A program made the position numbers and the translations under genes. From an uncultured Saprospiraceae bacterium (GTDB lineage: Bacteria > Bacteroidota > Bacteroidia > Chitinophagales > Saprospiraceae), in assembly GCA_938015435.1 (NCBI GenBank), contig CALLPN010000002.1, positions 62,001-126,000 on the forward strand: DNA of 64,000 bases, read 5' to 3'. The first letter of the stretch is position 1; each line of letters begins with the position of its first letter. Positions 44,922 through 54,700 of this stretch are shown here, piece after piece. The notes below the pieces were generated by a model. It made no database searches. It was given only the letters and a program-made list of their open reading frames with translations, and was not told the DNA's origin.

Positions 44922-47609
44922 ATGAAGAAGATCAAAGTAGGAATATTTTTTGGAGGACCATCGAGGGAGAGAGAGATCTCATTTGCTGGAGGTCGTACTG
45001 TATATGACAATCTCAATAAAGACATATTTGAGGCGGTGCCCATATTTGTAGATAGCCACCAAACACTTATAGAACTCAATTGGGAATATATCTACAAAGG
45101 TACTATCAGAGATTTCTATCCGCCTGCGGCATATCAGTCCGCTGGAGATAGTGATTATCAGATATATGTAGAATCTCTAGGGCCGATCGATAGCTATGAT
45201 TATGATTCTTTAGTTAGTCAAGTAGGTAAGCGAATCTCTTGGGATGAGGTACAATCTAAGATAGATATCGCATTCCTTGCTCTCCATGGGAGCTTTGGAG
45301 AAGACGGACAGATACAATCTATCTGCGATGCTAGAGGGATAGCATATACGGGGTCTGGTGTGTTGCCTTGTGCAATAGGTATGGATAAGTACACTCAAAA
45401 AAATCTAATGGAAGCGGCAGGCTTTCATTGTCCAGAGATACTAGCGATCACTCGTGAAGAGTGGATTAATAGCACAGAAGCTGAAATCGATGCTCTCTTT
45501 ACTCGATCCAAAGAAGCAATCGGATCGACTATGGTTATTCGTCCGAGCAATCAAGGAAGTAGTATCGGAGTAAGTATACTCAAAGCGGTCGACCTCAAGA
45601 CTTATAGAGATTCTATAGATGCTGCGTTTTTTGTAGGGCACCTTGACGCTCAAAATTGGAAGGCATATAATGATGAAGAAAAACATAATTGGGCGGTAGA
45701 AGTATCAGACATCCGTGGAGGGATAGGTTTCCCTGTACAGATAGCTGAGAAAACCATCTATCATCCTCAAGCATTGGTTCAATACGTTGATAGCCATCTG
45801 AAGTCTCACGACTCGTGCACTATCGAAGGTCATATGACTGAGCAAAGGGTTATCGTAGAGTCATTTATCGATGGAAGAGAATTTTCGTGTATCGTACTGC
45901 GTAATGAAGATCAAAATGCCGTAGCATTACCACCGACTGAGATCGTAAAATCTGGTGAAGTATATGATTATAGATCAAAGTACCTTCCTGGATTATCTCG
46001 AAAAATCACACCAATAGCCGTATCTGATGATTACCTTAAAGCGATCAGATCAGAATGTGAAAAACTCTATGATTATCTAGGTTTCCATACTTACGCGAGG
46101 ATTGATGGATTTATCAATGCAGAAGGAAAGATATTTTTGAATGATCCCAATACGACTTCAGGGATGCTACCCTCTTCATTCTTTTTTCATCAGGCGGCAG
46201 AGATTGGGTTGAATCCTAGTCAGTTTTTAAGTTTTATCATTAGATGTTCTGTCCAAGAGCGTCTCAAGGACCAACTGCATCTCAGAGGACATAAGCAATT
46301 ACTCCAGCGTATCGACGTTTCGCTAGAGAAGCTGCAGAAGGAAGAAAGCCAAAAGAAAAAAGTAGCGGTCATCATGGGTGGATACTCATTCGAGAGACAT
46401 ATATCCATGGAAAGTGGTCGTAACATCTATGAAAAGCTAGCAAGCTCAGATGGATATGAACCGATCCCTATGTTTTTAATGAAAGACGGAGATAGCCATA
46501 AGTTATATAAGATACCCGTAAAAATGCTACTCAAGGATAATGCTGATGATGTAAGAGATAAGATCTTAGGATATTCTGTACATCCTGTGATACAACAGAT
46601 CCAAGGAGAGTGCAAAGCCATCATGGATAGATACTTAGATGCGAGTTATATATCTGAGCCCTCAGAAATCAGCTATCCGCAATTGGCGGAGGAAGTAGAT
46701 GTAGCATTTATAGCGCTACATGGAAGGCCTGGAGAAGATGGTACTGTACAAGCGAAACTGAGAGCCCATGGCATTGTTCATAATGGATCGCTAGCAGAAT
46801 CAGCAGCAAAAACAATAGATAAATACGAAACGCTACAAATACTCAAGAGTAATGGATTTACAGTAGCCAATCAATTTGTGATCTCTCAAGAAAGCTATGA
46901 GAGAGATGCAGATCAAGCTATATCTAATATGACTGAGCTGATCGGTGGATTCCCAATCATAGCTAAGCCTATGGATGATGGATGTAGTTCAGCAGTCCGT
47001 AAGATCAAGTCTGCGGACGAACTCAAAGTATATCTTAAAGGATTATTTCGTGCTGATTGGGAGATGTCGCCTGAGTTGAGATCCGAACTAAATCTCAACT
47101 ATAATGAGGAATTCCCTATGAAGCCAGAAGTGCTTTGCGAACAACTCATCGATAGAGGTGACGCAGACCATTTCCTTGAGATCACTGGGGGTATGTTGAC
47201 TCATATGGAAGGTGACCAAGTAAGATTTGAAATATTCGAACCCTCAGAAGCATTAGCCACAGGTGAGGTATTATCTCTAGAAGAAAAATTCTTAGCTGGA
47301 GAGGGACAGAATATTACACCGGCTAGATTTAGCGAAGACCCAGAGAAATTTAGAGCAATATCTGACCAAGTGAGGGCTGACCTACAACGAGCCGCAGAGC
47401 TACTAGATGTCCGTGGATACTCTAGGATAGACGCGTTTGTAAAGATAAAAGGAGACGACGTAGAAACAATTGTCATCGAAATCAATTCGTTACCTGGTAT
47501 GACGCCTGCTACTTGCATTTTTCATCAGTGTGCCATTAATGGATATAAGCCTTATGAATTTATTGATAAAATATTGCAATTTGCAGTCCAGCGTGACTTT
47601 CCTTTGTAA
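44922..47609 (+). CDS. ddl: Double-length D-alanine-D-alanine ligase (two fused ligase domains)
   Basis: An 895-residue cytoplasmic protein made of two ATP-grasp ligase modules (about 1-450 and 479-895) joined by a helical linker; ordinary Ddl has 300-370 residues. Module 1 has GGPSREREIS, ALHGSFGEDG, YDYRSKY and NDPNTTSGM, but Arg207 (VIRPSNQGSS) replaces the usual ATP-binding Lys and Asp408 the usual Glu. Module 2 has GGYSFERHIS, ALHGRPGEDG, the Lys (AKP) and canonical EINSLPGMT, but Phe790 (EEKF) replaces the omega-loop Tyr. The product joins two D-Ala for peptidoglycan; one module may differ in substrate. PASTA gene follows. Confidence 0.88.
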   Translation: MKKIKVGIFFGGPSREREISFAGGRTVYDNLNKDIFEAVPIFVDSHQTLIELNWEYIYKGTIRDFYPPAAYQSAGDSDYQIYVESLGPIDSYDYDSLVSQVGKRISWDEVQSKIDIAFLALHGSFGEDGQIQSICDARGIAYTGSGVLPCAIGMDKYTQKNLMEAAGFHCPEILAITREEWINSTEAEIDALFTRSKEAIGSTMVIRPSNQGSSIGVSILKAVDLKTYRDSIDAAFFVGHLDAQNWKAYNDEEKHNWAVEVSDIRGGIGFPVQIAEKTIYHPQALVQYVDSHLKSHDSCTIEGHMTEQRVIVESFIDGREFSCIVLRNEDQNAVALPPTEIVKSGEVYDYRSKYLPGLSRKITPIAVSDDYLKAIRSECEKLYDYLGFHTYARIDGFINAEGKIFLNDPNTTSGMLPSSFFFHQAAEIGLNPSQFLSFIIRCSVQERLKDQLHLRGHKQLLQRIDVSLEKLQKEESQKKKVAVIMGGYSFERHISMESGRNIYEKLASSDGYEPIPMFLMKDGDSHKLYKIPVKMLLKDNADDVRDKILGYSVHPVIQQIQGECKAIMDRYLDASYISEPSEISYPQLAEEVDVAFIALHGRPGEDGTVQAKLRAHGIVHNGSLAESAAKTIDKYETLQILKSNGFTVANQFVISQESYERDADQAISNMTELIGGFPIIAKPMDDGCSSAVRKIKSADELKVYLKGLFRADWEMSPELRSELNLNYNEEFPMKPEVLCEQLIDRGDADHFLEITGGMLTHMEGDQVRFEIFEPSEALATGEVLSLEEKFLAGEGQNITPARFSEDPEKFRAISDQVRADLQRAAELLDVRGYSRIDAFVKIKGDDVETIVIEINSLPGMTPATCIFHQCAINGYKPYEFIDKILQFAVQRDFPL

Positions 47610-47626
47610 AAGGAAATTACGCGAGT

Positions 47627-47668
47627 GCATATTGTTGAAGTATTTTAATAAAAACACGTACAATATGC
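47627..47668 (+). other. Inverted repeat after ddl
   Basis: Arms GCATATTGT (47627-47635) and ACAATATGC (47660-47668) with a 24-nt loop, 18 bp after the ddl stop and 76 bp before the PASTA gene. No T run follows; it could be an attenuator or RNA-processing site. A GAGGAGG lies just after it (47676-47682) but too far from the next ATG to act as its ribosome site. Confidence 0.4.
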
Positions 47669-47743
47669 TTATTGAGGAGGCTCAAATCAAAAACATAAGC
47701 ATTAAGAAGGCACAGTATAGCTTTCAACAACTTTTTAGATCAC

Positions 47744-48550
47744 ATGAAAATTTTAAAATTCTTGACTAGCAAAGCATTTTTCAAACAACTGGTGTACATC
47801 GCTATCTTCTTAGGAGTAATACTATTTGCCGTATTGATGTGGCTCAAGTCTTATACCAATCATGGACAAAAGCTTGCTTTACCTGATTATGTAGGACAGC
47901 AATTGGCAGATGCACGTACTGATGCTGAGGATAAGACATTTCAAATCCTTGTCAATGATTCCATACACATAGTAGGAACGCCGGGAGGACAGATATTAGA
48001 TCAAAATCCAAAGCCAGGATCAGAGGTAAAAGAAGGTCGTAAAATATATGTGCGTACTACCAAATACAATTCTGATCAATATCCACTATCCAAGTTGCCA
48101 AAGCTCTATGGTAATGATTTTGACCAAAAGAAAAGAGAGCTGAAATTTCAAGAAATCAATGCTGTAATCAAAAGTTACAAGTATGATCCAGCTGAACCTA
48201 ATCATATACTTGAGGTATACTATAATGGAGAAAAGATTGTAAGTAGCACTGTATTTAAAAAATCAGTAATGATCGAAAAAGGTGGTACTCTAGAGATGGT
48301 ACTAAGTAGTCGTGGAGGTGGAGAAACTGATCTTCCAGATCTTAAATGTTACTCTTATCCTGAGGCCGTTTTCTACTTAGAGCAATTAAAACTTAAAGTG
48401 GGGAACGTCAATAAGATTGGGACAGTTACTAATCTAGATAGCGCATATGTAGTCAAGCAAAATCCTGCTTTTGATCCTATCAAAACAATAGAAAGAGGAA
48501 CACCGATAGATATCTCAGTGCAACAATCTAAGCCATCTCAGTGCAACTAG
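47744..48550 (+). CDS. PASTA domain membrane protein
   Basis: A 268-residue protein with one membrane helix near the N-terminus (about 13-33) and three PASTA-like repeats outside: LPDYVGQQLADARTDAEDKT to IYVRTT, LSKLPKLYGNDFDQKKRELK to LVLS-like end, and TDLPDLKCYSYPEAVFYLEQ to ISVQQS. PASTA domains bind muropeptides and beta-lactams in wall-regulating kinases and transpeptidases. Here there is no kinase domain, a form typical for Bacteroidota. Its place directly after ddl (134 bp) supports a cell-wall role. Confidence 0.87.
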   Translation: MKILKFLTSKAFFKQLVYIAIFLGVILFAVLMWLKSYTNHGQKLALPDYVGQQLADARTDAEDKTFQILVNDSIHIVGTPGGQILDQNPKPGSEVKEGRKIYVRTTKYNSDQYPLSKLPKLYGNDFDQKKRELKFQEINAVIKSYKYDPAEPNHILEVYYNGEKIVSSTVFKKSVMIEKGGTLEMVLSSRGGGETDLPDLKCYSYPEAVFYLEQLKLKVGNVNKIGTVTNLDSAYVVKQNPAFDPIKTIERGTPIDISVQQSKPSQCN

Positions 48551-48577
48551 ACCACTAAAATAAGTAATATAATACCA

Positions 48578-48886
48578 ATGATAGATATTGAAATACCGGA
48601 ATTGAAAGCCAAGATAGACGCTAAAGAAAATTTTCTTTTCATCGATGTAAGAGAGCCTTTCGAATATGCTGAATATAATCTTGGAGCAAAGCTAATTCCT
48701 CTAGGCAATCTAGTAGGGGCACTGAACGAACTTGAGCCCTACAAAGAAAAAGAAATAATAATCCATTGTAGATCTGGCATGCGAAGTAATACAGCAAAAA
48801 ACATGTTGGCCGAATTAGGTTACAAAAACGTTAGAAATGTTTTGGGTGGAATACTAGAATGGCAGAGACTGTATGTAAATCCTTAG
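48578..48886 (+). CDS. Single-domain rhodanese-like sulfurtransferase
   Basis: A 102-residue rhodanese domain with active-site Cys in IIHCRSGMRSNT and the start FIDVREPFEYAEYNL. It handles persulfide sulfur or acts as a thiol-redox protein in the cytoplasm. It starts 28 bp after the PASTA gene, so it is probably in the ddl transcript. The stop overlaps the end of the convergent regulator gene by 4 bp. Confidence 0.9.
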   Translation: MIDIEIPELKAKIDAKENFLFIDVREPFEYAEYNLGAKLIPLGNLVGALNELEPYKEKEIIIHCRSGMRSNTAKNMLAELGYKNVRNVLGGILEWQRLYVNP

Positions 48887-49605
48887 TCTTTTTTCTTAGA
48901 TTTTTTTTTGGTTGACTTAGATATTCCCCTGAGGTGAACTCTCATTGCATTTTTTGCACCTTTAGCATCTTGCTCAATGATCTTATCTACAATATCTCTG
49001 TGCTCTTTTAGCAAAGCTTTTTTTCGCCCTTTTTTGATTAACGATTGATTTCTATTTTTTTGCATCACATCTGGAGTTATTATTTTCATCAATAACTTCA
49101 GAACTGAATTGCCTCCTACTTCAGCGATTTGAAGGTGCAATCGAAAATCCTCTTCTTTGGCTGAATCTCCTTGCGCAATCTTATCTTCAAACGCTTTTAA
49201 AGCCTTTTGGATAAGAACTATATCTGCATCTGTTCTTTTTAATGCCGCCATTCCAGCAGACTTTATTTCAAGTAGATTTCTAGTTTCTGCCATGGAAGCG
49301 AAATCAGCTTCTTCAAAATTAAGTATCTCAGTCATTAAACTTTCAAACGCTAATAATCCACTACCTTTAATTTTGGTTCCAGATTGAGGTTCAGTTTTTA
49401 CCATACCATAAAACTCCAATCTCTTTATAGCATCTCTTATTGTTAGTCTACCAACATTGAGCTCTTCAGCTAATTTTCTTTCAGAAGGCAATGTATCCCC
49501 AGGAGCTAATTCTCCATTCGTTATCATATTCCTTAAGTGATCCATTACCATTTTTACTGGTTGCTGATTTTTCTTTTCATTAGATTGTTCGTTCATACTC
49601 CTCAT
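48883..49605 (-). CDS. FadR-family (GntR superfamily) transcriptional regulator
   Basis: A 240-residue DNA-binding regulator. The winged helix (20-90) has the GntR signature NGELAPGDTLPSERKLAEEL followed by GRLTIRDAIKRLEFYG. The all-helical FCD ligand domain follows (FASMAETRNLLEIKSAGMAA to LLKEHRDIVDKI). His residues of FCD metal/ligand sites are partly visible (RLHLQIAEVGG, EHRDIV). A lysine-rich tail (KSTKKKSKKKD) is unusual. Likely senses a small carboxylic acid; the target genes are not near. ATGs at 49605 and 49596 are both possible. Confidence 0.85.
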   Translation of the reverse strand: MRSMNEQSNEKKNQQPVKMVMDHLRNMITNGELAPGDTLPSERKLAEELNVGRLTIRDAIKRLEFYGMVKTEPQSGTKIKGSGLLAFESLMTEILNFEEADFASMAETRNLLEIKSAGMAALKRTDADIVLIQKALKAFEDKIAQGDSAKEEDFRLHLQIAEVGGNSVLKLLMKIITPDVMQKNRNQSLIKKGRKKALLKEHRDIVDKIIEQDAKGAKNAMRVHLRGISKSTKKKSKKKD

Positions 49606-49934
49606 AGTGAGTTTTGACCTTTTAAAATGATAGCTAGCCCTAAGGGTTTAGCGTAGTACTAATCAATATTACTATTATACGAATTGGGCATATAATACAA
49701 TTTAATATCAACTCATTTATTTCCGAGATAGTTTATAAAGTATTGCATCATATATATTCTAATCTATAATCACATGAATTTCAAAAAAAAGAAATTTTGC
49801 ATCACTACACTTCAATTTAATTATACCTAATTAATGTCTTGTATAAAATAACCCTTATACACTTCTAACTTACCTTCTTTATGTGCATCTAAATTTTCAT
49901 TCATGAATAACGAAAGTGGTAGTTAATTACTTGC
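49606..49934. other. Spacer without a recognised gene
   Basis: AT-rich region between the GntR regulator start and the dcd stop. No ORF with coding character, RNA gene or strong hairpin was noticed. It should hold the regulator's promoter, but no TAnnTTTG was found. Confidence 0.45.
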
Positions 49935-50471
49935 TTAAAATTTATTTTTCCACATCATACTTTCCATTGGCTTTGGAGTTTTCTGATTGTATTTAGCGTT
50001 TTTCTTCTTGTTGTAATAGTTTTCGATATCACCTTCTACCATAAAGTAGATCAATTGGCCTACTGGCATTCCTGCATATAGTCTTACTGGATGCACACAA
50101 GAAATCTCTAAAGTCCAGTGATTACAAAATCCAACATCTCCTTTACCTGCAGTCGCGTGGATATCGATACCTAATCTTCCGACAGATGACTTACCTTCTA
50201 GAAAAGGTACTGTGGCGTGTGTCTCTGTATACTCAAGAGTGGCACCTAAGTACAATGTACCTGGCTGAATTACGAACCCTTCGTCCGGAATCTCAAATTG
50301 AGTTACAGTGTTATGTTTCTTCGCATCTAATACTTCGCTATCGTAAGTTGCTAAGAACTTGCTAAGGTGGACATCGTATGAGTTAGTACCCAAACAAGAT
50401 CTATCGTATGGCTCTACTACTATCTCTCCTTTATCTATTGCCTTTAGTATTTGCTTATCGGTAAGTATCAT
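49935..50471 (-). CDS. dcd: dCTP deaminase
   Basis: A 178-residue trimeric enzyme that deaminates dCTP to dUTP in pyrimidine deoxynucleotide synthesis. Family hallmarks: MILTDKQILKAI start, GTNSYDVHL, EGKSSVGRLGIDIHATAG and the catalytic Glu in HWTLEISC. The length and NKF ending fit the Bacteroidota form. Stand-alone gene. Confidence 0.95.
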   Translation of the reverse strand: MILTDKQILKAIDKGEIVVEPYDRSCLGTNSYDVHLSKFLATYDSEVLDAKKHNTVTQFEIPDEGFVIQPGTLYLGATLEYTETHATVPFLEGKSSVGRLGIDIHATAGKGDVGFCNHWTLEISCVHPVRLYAGMPVGQLIYFMVEGDIENYYNKKKNAKYNQKTPKPMESMMWKNKF

Positions 50472-50652
50472 TATTAGGTTCTATTTATAGGCTTTATCTC
50501 ATAAAACCTTAGTTAAAATCTACGATTATCTACGTTCAAACCGCTTGGGCTCTATGTATATCTCACGTAAACGTAATTATGGATAACAAATGTAGGTGTA
50601 TTATTTATCAATTCCATTAATGATCTTAGTAACCATAAGTTACATTTGTGCT

Positions 50653-51300
50653 ATGTCTTTACATTACATACAATCAGTACAGCCCAGTGGCTTATTTGCC
50701 GTATGGGATAATACTGAGCCTATTTCTTATTTTGAAGATAGACTTGATCTCAATATTGGTGAAAAAGAAGTTCTCGAAAACTTTTCTGAACGTAAGCGAT
50801 TGGAATGGTTATCATCTAGATATTTGTTGCATATCATGACGGGCTCCAAGAGTCGGACTTTATGTACTAAAGATGAACATGGGAAGCCAATATTGACCAA
50901 TAGTGAATATCATATATCCCTAAGTCACTCAGCCGATCGTACAGCTGTAATCGCTTCAAAAAGGCCCGTAGGAATAGATATACAAAAGGTTGTAAGTAAA
51001 ATTGGGCGAATAGCCCGTAAATTTTGCAATGAACAAGAACAGAAATATGTACCTCTCGATGAAGATCAAGCATTATTATTCTATCATATCATCTGGGGAG
51101 CCAAAGAGTGCATCTACAAATCATATGGCAAACGTAAAGTAGACTTTAGAGGTCATATGACGATATCTAACATCGAAAAGAATGTCAACTATGGAAGCGC
51201 TAAAGGGAAAATTGATATTAATGACTTTGTAGCTACTTATGATATCGAGTATCAACTAATGGAGGACTATATGATTGTCACAAGTGTTGAAATAGAATAA
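50653..51300 (+). CDS. 4'-phosphopantetheinyl transferase (Sfp/AcpT superfamily)
   Basis: A 215-residue enzyme that moves the phosphopantetheine arm from CoA to a carrier-protein serine. The motifs SLSHSADRTAV, VGIDIQ and WGAKECIYK contain the CoA- and Mg-binding residues (Asp, Glu, Lys). ATG 50653 fits the family start; a GTG at 50596 would add a hydrophobic 19-residue leader with no role. TACATTTG (50641-50648) matches the -7 element, which would make a nearly leaderless message. Substrate carrier protein unknown. Confidence 0.85.
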   Translation: MSLHYIQSVQPSGLFAVWDNTEPISYFEDRLDLNIGEKEVLENFSERKRLEWLSSRYLLHIMTGSKSRTLCTKDEHGKPILTNSEYHISLSHSADRTAVIASKRPVGIDIQKVVSKIGRIARKFCNEQEQKYVPLDEDQALLFYHIIWGAKECIYKSYGKRKVDFRGHMTISNIEKNVNYGSAKGKIDINDFVATYDIEYQLMEDYMIVTSVEIE

Positions 51301-51736
51301 AAAAGTAAATTTCTAATAGTGGCGAGATAGTACTTATCTCAATGAAAACTTCGAGGTAGTGAAAGTGTATTTATCAAAAAAAATGAAGAGAACTACGCAT
51401 ATCAATTCACCAATCATTTAGCGGATTCTATAATTCTTTACTGTCAAATAGGATTACCCAAATTAGGTTAACATCGTGTTTGAAACCGATAATAATAGTT
51501 CTCTCAATTTTGATGAGTCATTAAAAGCCAATACACCTAAAAGCTCTCATAACCACTTACAATAGGACTACCAAAATGAAATGATTTAATACTTCAGTAT
51601 CAATCCATTTCAATATCAAAATATCTCCATCCATATTTTCTAACATCATAAATTACAGTGGAGTAGATATATCCTTTATATTGCTTAGCAGAGTCATTAC
51701 TCTACACTAAATATCAAAGAGCAAAATAGATGCCAT
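51301..51736. other. Spacer without a recognised gene
   Basis: No gene or conserved RNA seen. A short hairpin GAGATA/TATCTC (about 51324-51340) follows the transferase stop. The remainder is AT-rich with stop codons in all frames. Confidence 0.45.
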
Positions 51737-54700
51737 ATGTTTAAAACCAAGCTTACAAAAATTGTAAATAAAAAAACATTTTTAAAAATTGTCTTTTTAT
51801 TCGTTCTGTCAACTATGACCTCAACGGTGGCAATCACTCAAAATAGTATTGCTCAACCCGTTGACTATGAATACTATAGTACAGTTCAATGGAGAAATCT
51901 CGGCCCAAATCGAGGGGGAAGATCATGCGCGGTGGCTGGAGTCCCAGGAAAACCTAATTTATTTTATTTCGGCGCGACTGGTGGCGGTGTATGGAAAACT
52001 CTGGACGGAGGTAGATCATGGGATAATATATCAGATGGTTTTTTTGGTGGATCGGTAGGAAGTATTGCAGTAGCACCTTCTGACGGCAACGTGATCTACG
52101 TCGGCGGTGGAGAAAAAACAGTAAGAGGAAATGTATCCTATGGCTATGGCGTATGGAAATCTGTAAATGCAGGTAAAACATGGACGCAAGCAGGCTTACC
52201 AAAAAGTAGACATATCTCTAGAATCCGTATTCACCCGACCAATCCAGATATCGTATTCGCAGCAGTGATGGGTGATCTATTTAAAGATACTCCAGACCGA
52301 GGTATATACAAAAGTATCAATGGTGGTAAGACTTGGAAGAAAGTACTATACAGCAATGCTAGTTCTGGCGCTGTAGATCTTCTCATAGATCCTACCAATC
52401 ATCGCATCATGTACGCTAACACATGGACGATCCGAAGAACACCATACAGTCTATCTAGTGGTGGCGAAGGTTCCGCTATGTACAAAAGTACTGATGGTGG
52501 AGAAACATGGATCGACATCAGCAAAAATGAAGGCCTCCCAAAAGGAACATGGGGAATATCTGGTATCGCTGTATCGCCACTCAATGGAGAGCGAATGTGG
52601 GCTATCATCGAGAATGATAAAGGTGGAGTATACAGATCTGACAATGGTGGTGAAACTTGGAAGAAACTAAATGACCAAAGAGAACTTAGACAAAGAGCAT
52701 GGTACTACACAAGAATCTATGCTGATACTGAAGATGAAAATACCGTCTATGTAATGAATGTCCGTTATCATAAATCTACAGATGGTGGAAAGACTTTTTC
52801 TGCGAATCGTGCTCCGCATGGAGACCATCATGATTTATGGATCGCTCCAGAAGATCCAAGTCGTATGATCATAGGTGATGACGGTGGAGCACAAGTAACA
52901 TATGATGGTGGCGAGACATGGAGTACTTATCATAATCAACCTACTTCACAGTTTTATAGAGTGACTACGGACAATCACTTCCCTTATCGGATCTATGCCG
53001 CTCAGCAAGATAATAGTACGATCAGAATTGCCCATAGGACCACTGGAAGGTCTATAGGTGAAGATGATTGGGAACAGACTGCAGGAGGCGAATCTGCGCA
53101 TATCGCTATAGATCCAGAAGATAATGAAATCGTATATGGAGGAAGCTATGATGGATTTCTCACTCGTTACAATCACAAGACCGGAGATATTAGAGCAATC
53201 AATGTATGGCCTGATAATCCTATGGGCCACGGTGCCGAAGGTATGAAATATAGATTCCAATGGAATTTTCCGATTTTCTTTTCCCAGCATAATTCTAATA
53301 GATTGTATACCGCATCACAGCATCTCCATGTAACAGAAGACGAAGGTCAAACATGGAAAATAATATCTCCTGATCTCACCCGTAATGAATCCGAAAAACT
53401 AGTCTCATCTGGTGGACCGATCACGCAAGACAACACAAGTGTGGAATATTACGCTACCATATTTGCAGCTGCAGAATCTCCAGTCAAGGAAGGAGTTATC
53501 TGGGTCGGTAGTGATGATGGACGATTACATGTAACGCAAGACGGCGGTAACAATTGGACCGATATCACCAGTAGTAAAATGCCAAAGTATCTAATGATCA
53601 ATAGTATCGATCCAAGCCCATTTGACGAAGCCACATGCTATATCGCAGGCACTATGTATAAGTCTGGTGATTACAAACCGTATCTATTCAAAACGAATAA
53701 CTACGGTAAGTCATGGACGCAGATTACTACAGGAATACCTAATGATCATTTTACAAGAGTAATAAGATCGGATAAATCTCAAAAAGGATATCTGTATGCA
53801 GGTGGAGAATCAGGAATGTACATCAGCCGCAATGATGGTAAATCTTGGGAATCACTTCAACTCAATATGCCTATAGTACCTGTGACGGATTTAGCAGTAA
53901 AAGGAAATCACCTAATCGCAGCGACTCAAGGTAGAGGCCTATGGATTATAGATGATCTACATATACTCAAGCAAGCTAGTGACAAGAAAGGTAACAGTGA
54001 TTTCGTATATGCTCCGGACATCTCATATCGCATGTCTGGCTCAGCTCCTAAAGATGCGAAAGGCGCTGGCGTGAATCATTCTGGAGGGGTTAGTATTCAC
54101 TATTATCTAGATCAATATGATGCTAAAAAAGACACCGTTTCGATAAGCTATTTGCAGGGTGCAGATACCATCGTTACATACTCTACTCACGCCGCACAGA
54201 AAAGCTTTAAACTTAAAGATATCGAGCAAGGCGCTAATAAGCATAGATGGAATATGCGCTACCCTACCGCCAAAAAATTTGATGGCATGATACTATGGTG
54301 GGGAAGTACTAATGGAGCTATGGTAGCACCTGGTACCTATACCGCTTCCATTGATGTTAATGGAAAGACATTGTCTACCCCATTCCAAATTGAGAAAAAT
54401 CCGAATACTGAACAGACCGCAAAAGATATAGAAGCCCAAGTTACATTTGTCCAATCTATCAACGACAAAGTAACGGAAGCTCACGAAGCCATTATTGATA
54501 TCAGATCTCTACGTAAACAAATAAAAGCTTACGTAGGTAAATCAAAAGAAGATCAGCTCATCGCAGAATCTGAAAAGATAGATAGCATTATGACTATAGT
54601 GGAAGAAGCGCTCTATCAGACCAAAAACAGAAGCGGTCAAGATCCTCTAAATTTCCCAATTAGACTTACTAATAAACTAGCCCATCTCAATTCACTCACT

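Noticed and set aside
47201-47518. 105-residue ORF opposite ddl module 2
   Set aside because: Antisense of conserved ligase motifs; no independent evidence.
47530-47769. 79-residue ORF across the ddl end and the PASTA gene start
   Set aside because: It overlaps the strongly supported end of ddl in another frame and the start of the PASTA gene; no family features.
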